In this document: positions 48,458-60,800 of the stretch, in pieces
Layout: each line of letters starts with the position of its first letter
How positions within the stretch are numbered: position 1 is the first letter of the stretch
DNA from: Climacium dendroides
Taxonomy: Eukaryota; Streptophyta; Bryopsida; Hypnales; Climaciaceae
Direction: 5' to 3'
DNA length: 64,000 nt
Assembly (NCBI GenBank): GCA_950106755.1
Contig: OX467083.1
Span: 161,501-225,500, forward strand
The notes under the pieces: generated by a model
Databases searched by the model: none
Told to the model about the DNA's origin: nothing
Seen by the model: the letters and a program-made list of their open reading frames with translations, nothing else
Program-made: the position numbers and the translations under genes

Positions 48458-48771
48458 GCCTGACCCTGACCATTTTCAGGTCTCTGGTTTTCCACGTGTT
48501 GTCGTTTCTTGACTTAGCACCTGACGTTTTTCCGTTTACCGCGGCAAGGAGAGAAAGTACAAGAGGGCCCGGAAGTGAGTGAGGGGTGTGAGACGGAGAG
48601 ATCTCCTCCGGACATGAGTGGGTGAAACATTGAGAGAGAGCGGATACGGAACCGTGAGAGACTAAGAGTGTGAGCACGCCAGGAGGCTGGTTTGCATGTG
48701 GAGCGGAATATCAGAGTGTCAGCGCTCCCTTGTTAGGATCGTAGAGAGTGAAACCGGGTAGAGCTACCCTC

Positions 48772-50439
48772 ATGCCGCGGCTGAACCGGAAGAGAGGTTC
48801 TAACACCCCGCCCCCGAGTGAAGTAAAGCTTAGAAAAGTGGTTCCGGTCATGCCGACCAAGGAACCGGAACAGGGAGAACTCAGAGAGGATTTATCGTTG
48901 ATGGGTTGTCAAGGGTTAGCTTTGAAATCTTGGGGTTTCAAAGATGGTAGAGAAATCCTGAGTGGCGTATCGAATCAGTTCGATAACACCCTGAGAGGGA
49001 ATCCGGTCCAATGGATCGAGGCTTTGTGGCGGGACGTATACGGATTCCGGTCAGGAAGACTCGGGCTTGCCAACCGGAAGGATGATTTCGTCCAAGGCAA
49101 GTTCGGAAGCGTAGTGAATCCGAAGGACGACTACGCGGTAGAAGACTGCCTCAATGACCGGGAGCGTCGCTTGCTCCAGTTCCTGGTTCCGGTTCTGCAT
49201 CCGGAAAAGCCCACCAGGGTGACTATCACCCTAGCTAACACGATCTTCGGAGCACTGAGCGGAACCCGGAAAGTAGACTGGGGCCGGATCTTCTTTGATC
49301 TGGTGTCCCAACTTACTACAAGAGTGGGGAGAAGTAGGGCTACCCCACTGTGCCCTTATGTGTACCACCTCTACCAGTAACAGGAACTGCTGACGGAAGT
49401 GGAGCTGAAGGTGTGGAAGGCCCAAGAGCGGACCATGAAGTACGGTGAATCCGAGTCCGATCAAGAAGCGGATTCCGGAAACGAAATCGAGGAGGAGGAA
49501 GAAGAAGAAGAGGAAGAGGAGGAACCGTATGTCCCCTCCAAGAGGCAGAAGACCACGCCGCCTCGGAATCGAGGAACGCCTCCGGGTCACCCGCGGCCGC
49601 GCAAAGAGGATGCTCCAGCCGGACCGGATGTGGCATCCGGATTGGGAACAGGAGATCTGTTCGACGATCTGGTTGGGATCCTCTGCGGAATCCGGGCGAA
49701 TTGGGAAGTTAAGAAGCGGACGCTCGGGGAGATCGTGGAATTAATTGGAGCGAAACCGGACAGTCAGTTGCCACAGCGGGTAGCTGAGAGTGTCATCAAT
49801 CCGGATGAGCTCCGGAAGATGAAGGAGGACAGCAAGCGGCAACACGATGAGGTGGACACCCTTAAGGCTGAACTTTTCGCCTTGCTCGAGAACGCCACTG
49901 CGACAAAGGAGATGGCGGAGGAAATGAAGAGGTTGGCCGCAGAGGTGAAGGACGTACTTGGAGAACCCGGAGCCGCGGTCACCAAGGCGCGCCTGTTCGA
50001 AGAGGAGGTGCACAAGGACAAGAAGATATCCGGAACCAGGGTGGTGCACATCCTCACCGATTTTGAGGAGCAGATGGAGAAGCTCCTATCCAAGGCACGG
50101 GAGTCAGCGGACCGGATCGTGGAGAGCAGCCAGAAGTTGATAGAGATTCCGGTTCGGCTCTCTGAAATTTCTCTTCCGGACTTGTTTCCGAAAGACATAG
50201 CTCATGAATCGGGAAAGAACAAGACGCCCCAGTCAAGTAGGGCACAGAAGAAGACGCCCTCGACCAGACCGTAGCCGATCGATTTAGACTCCCCGGAAAC
50301 TGAGGAAGATCACCCGGCTCCATCTCCGGATGGGGAAAGGAACCGGAATCTAATTGAGGTGTTCGAGCAGTTGGAGAGACCTGATGAGAGCCCTACCATT
50401 GGATCCCGAGTGTATGAGACGGAACAGGAAGGATTGTAA
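48772..50439 (+). pseudogene. LTR-encoded protein gene of family E, two nonsense codons
   Basis: Starts ATGCCGCGGCTG (MPRLNRKRG) and runs in one frame to TAA at 50437-50439, 555 sense codons, broken only by TAA at 49378-49380 and TAG at 50272-50274. The aligned family B position for the first is CAA, so it is C-to-T; the second fits CAG. Conserved blocks include LANRKDDFVQGKFG, TRVTITLANTIFGALSG and a C-terminal helical region (GTRVVHILTDFEEQMEKLL), between which lies a long Glu run. An earlier GTG at 48748 is in frame but the ATG is preferred. No enzymatic motif was recognised. Confidence 0.8.
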
Positions 50440-51522
50440 AAATAGGAATTATAAGACAGGAACCAGAATAGAATTCGGTTAGGATAAGGTAGGACCGGAT
50501 TGTCAGCGCCTTCAGAGGCGGAAATCATGTATTCACTTTTTGCTTTTTGCTTTCTGTATATAAAACAGTCTCTGAGTTGGAGACTGGGAGAGTTCTTTTG
50601 GCATTTCCTTGTGTACTTTCCTTCGACCTGACTTTTGTGAAATTTTCCCGAGTGTTGGCAAGAGTGCACGGAGTTAGAGTAAGAAGGTGGGTACGGAGGT
50701 GTTGGTAGAGTTCTCCCTTTGATGTATGTTTTCGATTCTAAGTACATGTGAGCAGGTTATGAAGAGTTAGGAGTGGATTCCAGTGCCTCAACAGCTACAG
50801 AAGTTTAGCATTCCGGGTAAGAGATCCGTTGATTAGGCTAGGCGAATAGGGAGGGATTCCTTAGCTGCGCTAGAACTCCGGGGTGGGAAATCCGGTCGAG
50901 TATCCTGACTCTTGTGAGGTCTTGCCACCGTTGTAGGTAAACGGAAGAACTTTTGTAGGTGTTGGAATGGACAGGTGCACTTGTAGCCACCTAACTTTGT
51001 ACGGACCGGACCAGCGTCAAGGTCGTTGTAGTATGAGAGGATCGTACGGGGGTCTTTGTGTGACCTGTGATTCGGATTGCTATCCGGATTGCTGTGAAGG
51101 ACCAAACCGGATCCGTGTTAGTTAGGGGATCAACGGATAGGCGAGTGGGTCTTCAGCCACTATAAGTCACGGAAGGAGTGGTGGGCCTACCACTTTCAAA
51201 AGCAAGCAGCGAACCCTCTGATGGTAAAACAGAGGTAAAACTAAACCGGGTACGAAAGGGTGGACCGGATCGGATCCGCCCAGGAGGATACATAGGACCG
51301 GAAGTTGCAGGGTCCAGAATTGAGAAGTCAGTCCAGAGACCGGGGAACTAATAAAACCGGAAGTAGGATACAGTCCGGTCGTATTCTTCCGGTTGGAGTT
51401 TGACGTTCCGGTCGTCAGAGGTAGAACCGGAAGGTAGAATTGAAGTGTTTAATTGTGGTTATCTCCTTGTTAGAGCTAGCTACTTCACAGGATCTCGTGG
51501 GTTCGATCTTTAGGGTCATTTT

Positions 51523-54500
51523 TGTGGGAATCCGGAATCCGGAAACGGATCAGTAATGCAAGAAGTAGGTGCGAAAAATAAAAATAAAATAAAAAAATAA
51601 TAGTTAGAGTATGATTTTTGGACCAGATAACTTGAATTAGGAAATAAGCGTTCCGGCACCACCCGTAACCGGAACTGATCCGAATCCGGAATCCGGACTC
51701 ATCCGGAACACAGGAACCTACCGTATAGGTCCCGTAGCTACGGAAGTAGGATACCGTTGATACAACGGACCTGTAGCCGTTGTCCTTAAGACCGTAGAGA
51801 GACAGTTTAGTACTTAAGCCGTCTTCCTAGGGTTTCCTCTTCACTTTTCTGTTTTGTGTACCCGAGACTGTTTGTATGAGTAGTTGAGAGAAAGAGTGGT
51901 GAGTTAGCGACTAAGGTAGAACTACTTTCCCTTCGTTCTCACTTAGATCTTATGGCATCCGGACCAGTACGGAAGATAGCGGTATCTGCCCGGGTTATCT
52001 CTCCGGCCATTCCGGATAGCCCGGAACTATACAAACAGTTAGAGGAGGACTTGACTAGGTTAGGATGTGTTGGTTTACTACACCGACCATGGAACCTCAA
52101 GAGTGAGGAGATGATTCAAGAGCTACTTCACGGTGTTCCGAATCAGTATGAGCTTACTTTGAGAGGACGACCAGTCGCGTGGACCGAGGACATCTGGGCG
52201 GACGTCTATCAGTTCCGGAAGAGTGGGAACGGTTTAGCATCGAGGACGGACCGTTTTGTAGCTGGGAAGTTCACCAGGACTACAAACCCTAAGGACGGAT
52301 TTGCTATCAGCGAGTGTAAGGATGAGAGACATAGGTGGATCCTAGAGTTTCTGATTCCGATCTTATATCCGGAAAAGCCAACGCGGGTTACCATTACGGT
52401 GGCCAATACTATCTTTGGGGCTATGGAGAACCGGATAGTACACTGGGGTAGGATCATAGCCGGGATAGTGGCTAAATTAGCGGATCACGTGACTCGAGCT
52501 AAGGCGAGTCCAGTTAGCACGTATTTGTTTCATCTGTACCATCAACAGGAACTTTTGAGTGCGGCGGAAATAATTCAGTATGACACCAGAAAGATGCTCT
52601 TGTCATACGGACTTTCCGAGGAGGAAGCAGAGGATCCGGTCGAGTCTGAACTGGAGGAACTTCCCGAGGAACGTCTGACTGACCCAAGGACCAAGAAGAG
52701 GAAGTCAACCGATCCGGGGTCGAGAATCAAGCCACCAACAATGGAGAGGGGGGAGTCCAGCAAGGGACCTGAGATGGAAACAGAATCCGCATTTTTCAAT
52801 GCGGGGCTCGAGTGGATACATGAAGCCAAGGTACTTCACGACGGATTGTCGGATCTGGTGATAGATACCGCGGAAGTACTGAAGGTGGATCCGGATCAGA
52901 TCGTGGAAGCTGTCAAGCGACTGCCTAAACTGGAGGATCTGAAGAAGAGGGATGAGCGGATCCAGGAATTGGAGGCGAAACGGAATATACTCCAGGCCCG
53001 GGTGAATTGGGCGGAAGGAGAAATGATAGCTGCGAAGGAGAAAGAGAAGGAGGCCCTCGCGCTGGTCAAGAATCTAACCGGGGCAGTCAACATCAAAGCC
53101 GACATCATCACGAAAGCTGCCTTGTTTGACTCCAAGATGATATCAGAAGGCCACATTACCGGAACCAAGGTAGTTACCATCCTCGTAGACTTTACCGCGA
53201 GAATAGAGCGAGTTTTCAAGGAGATCCAAAAGTTGCTGGCGGCCATCGACCCAAACCATGCGATGGATTTCTCCACCTTTCCGGAACTTCTTTTTGTCGC
53301 AGGTACCCCAGGGAAGTCAGTGGCGGATCAGGCAACCCAGATGGAGGGCCTGAGGGGGATACTCACACCAGCCGAGCCTTCCGCCAGTAAGATACAGATG
53401 ACGGAGTTGAATCTGAGGCCAGCCTCGGAATCGGAACCGGAGTCTAGCGCGAAAACAGTTCCTGTGCCATCTAAGTTCTCCACTCCGGAAGTTCCCAAGG
53501 CACAAACAATGCCGAATTTGATGACCGGATCATTCAAGGTTCCGGGACAGCAAGTTAGGGGAGATCTCATCAACCGGATCGGTGGGATGACCAATCTGGC
53601 TCGGACTAATCCGAAAGGATTTGTGCACATGCAAGAGACCACGCCGGAGAAAGGAAGCAAACCCGCAACATTGGAGGATACAACACCAGAGAAGGAGAAG
53701 GAAGTTCAAGTTATTGAAGATTCTGACGAGGAGAGTGCTCACTCCACTTCCGGAACCGAAAGCGACAGCGATCCGTCTCCAACAACGCGCCATATCCAGA
53801 CTCGGGCCACAGCAAAAACTACGCCAACTAAGAACACGAAGGGGACGCCTACCAGCCAAGCGGGGAGTCGTTCAAAGAAAGGATGGAAGCCAAGACATTA
53901 GAATTGGTAGGAGAAGAAGTATAGGATCCGGAATAGGGTTCCGAGCTTGGACCTAGTTTCCGGAATTTTAGGCGGATAGTAAGGAAATCCGGTTATCTCG
54001 GACAGCTGTTAGCTATCTTTCCGGATATTTCGGGAGGTTCGGGGATTGGTGGCCTGGATTTCCGGGTTTTCCTTTTCAGGCTTTTAGGAGTTGACTTTGG
54101 GTTTTTGTGTTAGTATTTTAAGGGCAGGCAAGTGAGTTGTCTGCCATTCCATTCCATCCTACTCCATTGGATTTTAGTGCTTTCACGTATGTATTACAAT
54201 TTTCTTTTCTTAATCTAAGTCAGCCAGGATACCTTTAGCTGCACTTTTGGTTAGACAGGGTCTTTTGGGTTGAGTGTATGCATGGATGTATGATCTGGTA
54301 CTGGAGAAAGAGAAGGGAGGGAGAGAAGGAATCCGGATCTTGAGCTACGGATCATCTGGGGGTGGAGCTAGTAAGAAGGAATGCAAAGCTAAGTAAGGGA
54401 GTGTAAGTGCAACGTGCTTTTAAACTACCGGAACGGCAATCCGGAATAGAGGGTAGAGGTTCGTGCGAGTCCGGAACCAGGAGGGTTCTATGCGGAGTTA

Positions 54501-55087
54501 AGCAACCGCCGAAGGAAAGGATCTCCCGCTACTTCGGAAAGTCTGCCAACCTCCCCCTTGGTAAATTGTCTTCTCCTTGAGATTCTATTCTTTTGGGTCT
54601 ATAAGTTCTGATCCGTCATTGTAGTAAGAGAGGTGTGAAAAGTGCTCTGTGTGACCTGATTCCGGATCGGCCAATCCGGAAACTGTGAGAGAATACTCCT
54701 CCCTCCTCCTACAACTGTGTTGTCTTGGGTGTGTTGTTTAGTAGATTTAGAGTATAGAAAGGATAATTGTACAAGTGGTGAGTCCCCACCCCTTTCTAAA
54801 TCAAGGGCGGACCCTCTGAGGGTAAAACAGAGGCAACAAAAACCATTGACGGAAGGGAGACAGAACTAAGTTCCGGGAGTGTCCGGATCCGGAACGGAAT
54901 CCGGAATGTACTAAGTTTCCGGAACGAGATAGGGTAAGTGAAATAAGGGAGATTAAGTGAGTAGTCATGATCCGGATACTTCTAATTCGATCGATATCAT
55001 ACTAGAAGTTCCTTGGAACGATAATTCGTGTCATCTTGCAACCATTTGTCGTTGTAAGGATACTTACGGCTAACTGCGCGTACGACA
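51523..55087 (+). mobile_element. Family B solo LTR with an intact ORF
   Basis: Starts TGTGGGAATCC, ends GCGTACGACA, and is 3,565 bp long. It has perfect duplications ATTTT at 51518-51522 and 55088-55092. The empty site is preserved in the E-family copy at the window start (GGTCATTTTGTTATG). Close relative of the family A copy at 8814-12424 and the youngest LTR insertion in this nest. Confidence 0.95.
51952..53901 (+). CDS. Intact LTR-encoded protein, 649 aa
   Basis: The only full-length member of the LTR-encoded family here. Residues 1-210 form a conserved N-terminal region, with KQLEEDLTRLGC at about 28-39, RPWNLKSEEMIQELL at 45-59 and TRVTITVANTIFGAM at 144-158. Then comes an acidic/basic linker, a coiled coil (from about residue 330) with NIKADIITKAALFDSKMIS, a Pro/Glu-rich stretch and a basic Lys/Thr/Ser tail ending KKGWKPRH. 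No signal peptide, membrane segment, zinc knuckle or catalytic site is evident. It lies wholly inside an LTR, about 430 bp from its start, in the LTR's own sense. It could be a structural or regulatory accessory protein; a distant link to the 'putative plant transposon protein' domains is only a guess. Confidence 0.85.
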   Translation: MASGPVRKIAVSARVISPAIPDSPELYKQLEEDLTRLGCVGLLHRPWNLKSEEMIQELLHGVPNQYELTLRGRPVAWTEDIWADVYQFRKSGNGLASRTDRFVAGKFTRTTNPKDGFAISECKDERHRWILEFLIPILYPEKPTRVTITVANTIFGAMENRIVHWGRIIAGIVAKLADHVTRAKASPVSTYLFHLYHQQELLSAAEIIQYDTRKMLLSYGLSEEEAEDPVESELEELPEERLTDPRTKKRKSTDPGSRIKPPTMERGESSKGPEMETESAFFNAGLEWIHEAKVLHDGLSDLVIDTAEVLKVDPDQIVEAVKRLPKLEDLKKRDERIQELEAKRNILQARVNWAEGEMIAAKEKEKEALALVKNLTGAVNIKADIITKAALFDSKMISEGHITGTKVVTILVDFTARIERVFKEIQKLLAAIDPNHAMDFSTFPELLFVAGTPGKSVADQATQMEGLRGILTPAEPSASKIQMTELNLRPASESEPESSAKTVPVPSKFSTPEVPKAQTMPNLMTGSFKVPGQQVRGDLINRIGGMTNLARTNPKGFVHMQETTPEKGSKPATLEDTTPEKEKEVQVIEDSDEESAHSTSGTESDSDPSPTTRHIQTRATAKTTPTKNTKGTPTSQAGSRSKKGWKPRH

Positions 55088-57838
55088 ATTTTGTTATGCT
55101 CTAGAGTGATTTTTGTGAGTATAATAGGGAAATTGCTTACTTTGTGCTGCGACATCCCCAATCCACGATTACCCTGGCAGCATACAACCAAGGTCTTCCT
55201 AAAAGCATAGGAAATGGCCTTCCTTGGTCTACCCGGATAATGACAAAGTTAAGAAGATAAGTTACCTTCCCTACTTGGATTGGTACTTGGGATAATCTTC
55301 CAACTGGAACAACTCTGGACTGATCCGCCATCCGCAATACTTGGTTCGTAGTTTTAAACGTGGTAAATCCCAAGTCGAATGCCGTATCCTACAACATCAA
55401 GTTTACTCTAGATCCTCCATCCACCAAAACTTTGGGAATGGAACATCCTTCAATCTCTACGACCAGCTCAGGTGGTCCATAGTCTTCAACTTGAGCAAAG
55501 TTAACTACTACACCCAAAAGCTTAAATCTTCTTTTCCTCCTCTTGGTCCATGCCTCCCGGATCAGCTTCTAATAATTGGCATTATCATGAAGAAGCTGAC
55601 CAATCGTGACATTGGCCTTCTGGTCTTTAATATCCTGAAGGATATTATACTCGTGCTCTTCCTTTCTCTCAGGTTCAATAAAAATGGGTTGATCATTGAA
55701 CTTCACCTTCCGGGGTGAATGCGGAAATGCGGAACTCGGAAACTCCCCATCCTATCGACTGGACTGGGAACCTCTAAGTTCTTTTCTGACTTCTGCACTC
55801 ACATCCTCAGGTATTCCCTTAGGTTGTACCCCATTTTCAAGAGGTACTACGGGTTGAGCTAGATCAGGTTCCTCCGAGTGATTAGAATCACTAGATTCCA
55901 GTTCCTGTTTTATCCTAATCCTAGATTTTCTACCTTTATTCCTAGCTAACTTCTGGTTCTTGGTGGAGCTACGAGTATCTACTCTAAGAACCATATTTCC
56001 TACTGTTTTTGGCAGTTCCACCGCTACAGGTCATTTATCCGGATTTTCAATCCCTGTTTTGGATCCGTAGTTGAGGGTTGTTTGATCTCTAGGAGGAATC
56101 TCTACTTGCTTATAGATGATCCTATTCTGTTGGGGTTTGGGACACTGGTGTAAACCATGCCCATACTCCTGGCAATTCTGACAAGGGAGGATCATGGGTG
56201 CACCCTGCCCTTGTCCTTTGAATTGACAATTGTTGGCATAGTGACCCGGTCCTCCACAAATAAAGCAACACCCGAAGAGTTTTGGCTGAGCCATCATACC
56301 TGGGTTCATTCCAAGTGGGACGGACCTTGGTATGACATTGGCTCGTACCAACTGTTGAGGTGGCTTTCCTCTTCCATATGAGGACTGGATCTAAAAAACA
56401 GGATTCAAATCCGCATCTTCCTCTTCCATCGTGACGTACACTTCTCCTTCCGGATCAATGTAATGAACTTTCTTTAAAGAAGGTCTATTACATTCATTTG
56501 GATAATGTCCTCTTTCTTGACACCTTGGGCACCAAACATTGGCTCGAATTGAACGAGTAGTCCTTCGAGGATTCCGGTTTTCGGCCAAATTGACCTTGAT
56601 AGCCTCAAGTGACTCCTGGATGCTCTTCATGAATTTCTTGGAGTCGTCTTTCTCCACCTTCACCTTCACAACGCCCTTCCCTTTATCCGCCTTGGAGCTT
56701 TTGTGTTGATGATTGTGTCTGTGGCGCGATCCGGATCCGGATCCGGATCCGACACCAGGATTCGAATCCGAATTCTCTGATTGAGAAGTTGGTGTGGTAG
56801 ATCCACTGCTCAAACTTGAGCTGTCAGAGTATCTTCTCCTTCTTCTCTCCTTCTTGTAATGCTTCTTACTCTTCCGCTCACTTCTCTTCAAAGCATTCCG
56901 GAGGGATTGAGCCGAATCTTCATAATTTTGGGCTGCCTCCATAGCCTCCTTCAATGTAGCTGGGCGAGCTTGACGGATCTGGAATCCCATCTCTTCCGGA
57001 AACCCTGCAACATACCACTCAACTTGCACACTAGGAGCAATGTCTGTGGTCAATTTTAGGATCAGAGCTTTCACCCTCTGTCCATATTTCCTCACTGACT
57101 CATCCGGCTTCATGGTCATCCTACTCAAACGTCCTAAGGCTCGGGCCTCACCTCCTGCTTCTCTAAAAGTTTTCACAAACAGGTTAGTGAGCTGGTTCCA
57201 GTTATCCCAGATCTCTTCCGGAACATCTTGGTACCACTTCAGAGCTTCTCCTTTGAGTAAGCCCTGGAAAATTCTTCGTTTGGCATCAAAGTCCTCCTGA
57301 TTTGCAGTAGCAATGGACTCGAACTCACAAAGCCAATCGTCAACATCCTATACTCCATCTCCCTTAAATCTACTATACTTCAAGCGAGTGGAGGGAGCCA
57401 TGATAATGTGTTCAGGCTCAGAGTCGACTTGTTCCTCTTCCTCGTCTACCGGAACCGGAAACTCTCCGGTGGTAACCGGATCTGGTTCCGTGTCAGGAGT
57501 ATCAAACACTTCTACAGCTGTATCGATGGCAAACTCTTCTTAAACTTCAAACACAGAACTAAGCCTCTGCTCTGTGTTTATACCAGGTATCCCGTGAACA
57601 AGAACTTCACCTCTTCTAATCCGGCCAGATCTTCTTTCCGAAGTTCCTCCTTTCTCCGTCCTTTTCATGAGGAAGTATTCCTCTATAACCTCCACTTCAA
57701 GACTTCTCTCAAAAAGAAAGGATTCTAACAATGTTTCGTACGTAAAGAAGAACAGCCTTACACTATCCGTGACAGAAGAACCAACAAAAATGGCGATTCC
57801 TAACACAACCCGGAATCTCTAGGATGCTATTCTAGAAA

Positions 57839-57856
57839 TCCCCGACAACGGCGCCA
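57839..57856 (-). other. Primer binding site of element C
   Basis: Minus strand TGGCGCCGTTGTCGGGGA, the type reported in plant Tat/Athila elements (tRNA 3' end complement). It lies 8 nt inside the 5' LTR edge, a longer gap than the usual few bases. Confidence 0.85.
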
Positions 57857-57864
57857 CTTCGTCG

Positions 57865-60800
57865 TGTTATAGCACAAGGAAGCACAAATCCTACCCTTAG
57901 GTGTTAAATTGATGTAAAACACCTTAGATGACTCGTGGATCGTTCCCACAGGATTTCAACGTTAGTTTCCTCAAGATATCCGGAACAGGATTCGGAAAAC
58001 ACCAAACCCAAGCAAAACCGGATCTAAATATTTGCAACATGAAACTCTCTCTCAATACCTTCTCTTCTCCATGTTCTGATTCCCTTACATCCACTCCAAG
58101 TCTACCACCAATAATCAAACAAGGAGAATGGTCATAATCCTCTACCCCTCCCTATCCGGATCGACTTAGACGGATGCGGAACCGGAAAGAGGATTTCTAT
58201 CCGATTGCAGTAACTCACAAAATGTTAGTCTTACCTCTACCAAGAGGGTTCCGCTCTTTGGTTTTAGGAAGGGAACGTAAACCCTACCCTTCAAACGTGT
58301 TTAGAGTGAAATGAAGATCCACTTAGAATAACAACAACAAATACCAAAAAGAAATAGGAAATAGTTACTTCCTCACAACTAATCCGGATGTTGATCTAGA
58401 CTAGCAGGTCACTTAAGAAACCCCTATTATCCTCCCAGTACTACAACAACAGACCTATCCGGACAGGACCCCAAGAGCGTGATCCGGCACCCGATAACTG
58501 AGAGATCCTAACTACCTTCTTGTTCCTCTCTTCCGGATCCAGTAGGACCTCATCAGACGTTGGCTAGCATTTGTTCTCCCTCCTAAAGAATTCACCCAAC
58601 CTAAGAATGGCTATCCTACTCAGAAGACTCCCAAGGAACTTCAGCAATTAAAATACCCTCTCAGTACACAAAGTTTTCCTTAACCAAATCCTCAAAGCTC
58701 TCAAAATCAGATCCTGGACAGAATCCGGGGGCTACTTGTCTTCCTCCACACCTGCAAACCAGCTACCCGTACTAAACAATGGTTCTAGCATTGCACGACA
58801 TACCAACACAGAACTTAGCCTTTTCAGGCTAGCACTTATGAAGTGGAAATCTGAAATCAATTCGCAAAGTGTTGAAAAACACAAATAAGAAAACACCCGG
58901 GGCTTCAAACTAACTTTAGCCCCCTAAATACACACTCCAGGGAACCCCAAAGGTCCCAAGGAATAAAACTAAAGGACAAGAGAATGATAGGTGTCATTCC
59001 TTATCCTTCTAAATTGACTTTCCTACCAACCCCATCCGATCCGCAAAATGTGGATCTCAGATCCTAAAAATCCGGAAAGTGCAGCCCAAGTGCATGCACC
59101 TGAAAAGCACCTCCCAAGCTACTTCCTACCTATCAAAAACTTGAGTTTTTGGCTGACCATGCTAGGGTCGCTTCCCAGAAACTTCCTAACAACTTTCCTA
59201 TCTATTTCAAAGCCTTCTTTGGAGAAGGTTCCTCTAACTTTGTTGCCCCCTTCCTAGCTGGCTGTTTCCTACTAGTTGACGGTTTCCCACTCAAGGGCGG
59301 CTTCCCCTTAGACGGTGTTGAGGTTCTCCCTTTGAACTATGTTGGTGAGATTTGCTCAGGATCCGATTCCTCTTCTGATCCGGTGTCTTCCGAATCCTCT
59401 TCTCCGGATCTCGACCGACTTTCCTCCCGCTCGGATTGGCTTGGAGATTCGTCCTCCGCGGATTGTTGACTCCTTAGAGGCACGTCTCTTCCTCTAACGG
59501 AAGTAACTTTCTTCACAGTTTTCTTGGCGGTTGAGGGTTGAGAGCCTTTACTCTGTGGTGTGCCTAAGTCGAATTCCGACTTTCGGATTCGATCCTTTGA
59601 TCCGGATCCGTGCACTGATCCTTCTTTCCTCCCCTCCATACTCTTAGAGGTTGGTGTCATCTCCTCCTCCTGCCTTTCCCGCTTGGTTGGCGTCTTTGGT
59701 GGAGTCTTTGTGGGCGCATCCTTTTTGGTTGGCTCCATCTCTTCATCCTTCTTCTTTATTCCGAATTCCAGAAACTGTTCTGCTTGGTGAAGAACATCTC
59801 GGACTTCAAATATGAACTTCTCCATCTCTTCGAAATACTCTGCCAAAACTAAGACAGCCTTACCTGCGGCTTCCGGTCCTGCCTCATGGATTCCCTCATC
59901 ATAGAATTTGGCTTTGTTTACAACATCTGCAGTGTTGGAAACAAAAGCCCCAACTCTCCTAATGGCCCCCTTAAACTTTGCGGTAAGCCGTTCCACCTCT
60001 CTCTTCTTTTCCTCACCCTTCTCAATTTGCCGCTGGAGATCCGCATTCCTCTCAGTCAACTCCTTGATGCGGGTCTCCCACTTCCGGTTTTCACTATCCC
60101 GGATCAACCCTTCTACTTTCTTCGCAAGTTCTGACACATTGATCCCTCCAAGTAGTCCACATACATTCCTCACTGCTCCTCTCTCCGTGTCAAGCTCCTC
60201 CCGGACTCTCCCTAGGTCCGAAATGATCCTCCCCAAAGTATCCTCTCCCAGAACTTTCGGTTCCGGCGAGACTTTCCTCTTCTCTCTCGATCCCTTCTTA
60301 GAAGAGACTGAAACCCTCTCAACCTCTGTCCTCCTTTCGGAAGGCTCCTTCCTTCTCTCTGAGGATTCCTTCTCAGATCCCTCATCTGGTCCCTCCTTTC
60401 TCTCTTCTTCCTCTTCCTCTCGAGGTGGAGTAAGATTAAGTTTCACTAGGGTGGCTGCGGCCTTATACATGGTTTTCTCTGAAGTTTTCAGAGTACCTAG
60501 GAAGTCATATAGGTGAAAGAGGAATGGCCCAATGGGAGTGGCCTTTGCGTTTCCTAGGGCCTTCACCATCTTCCCTACCAGATCTTTCACTATTCCTCCC
60601 CAAAACACTTTCCTTTTCCCACTCAACGCTCCGAAGATTGTATTGGCCCAAGTTACCGTGACCCGGTTTGGCCGTTCCGGATACATGATCGGTACTACAA
60701 ATTCTAACATCCTCCTCTCTCTTGCCACCTTGCAATCTGCTACTGCATAGCCATCCTTAGGGTGAGGAGGATTAGAGAATTTACCTTCCGCGAACTTGTG

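Larger units (their letters stand above)
48167..55154 (+). mobile_element. Family E solo LTR, split by family B
   Basis: Starts TGTGACAACTC and ends GTGCTGCGACA, with 5-bp duplications TCCCC at 48162-48166 and 55155-55159. Removing it joins the protease of element C (VDWG) in frame to HKEFIIG, as in related element D (IDWGAKEFVVG). Without the nested B it is about 3.42 kb. It has no second LTR, PBS or pol. A TATA box lies at 48450-48457 ahead of its ORF, and the non-coding 3' part (50440-51522 plus 55093-55154) recurs at 1-293 and 61729-62044. Confidence 0.9.
44814..57806 (-). pseudogene. gag-pol polyprotein of element C, split by the E/B insertion
   Basis: One reading frame from 57806 (or the ATG at 57401-57399, MAPSTRLKYSRF) to 55155, resuming at 48161 and ending at 44814. 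Gag has a retrotransposon-gag block (GLLKGEALKWYQDVPEEIWD) and CCHC-like knuckles (CFICGGPGHYANNC, CQNCQEYGHGLHQC). The protease active site is LVDGGSRVNLML. RT has VFIDDFAIFS in place of the usual YVDD. RNase H includes TVDASGWCLGAILWQ. Integrase has an H-H-C-C finger (SGGHFAAM...CDQCQR) and D,D,E residues (WGIDFIGP, LVSDRGTHF, NGLTERANG). Eight nonsense codons (57540, 57348, 56391, 56031, 55752, 55569, 55389, 45558) are all one C-to-T step from CAA, CAG or CGA; there is no frameshift. Gag, protease, RT and integrase are thus translated as one chain in the ancestor. Confidence 0.88.

Noticed and set aside
59908..60516. Plus-strand ORF of 202 codons (also at 42946-43554)
   Set aside because: It is the antisense shadow of the LTR-encoded gene of element C; the minus strand shows the family motifs.
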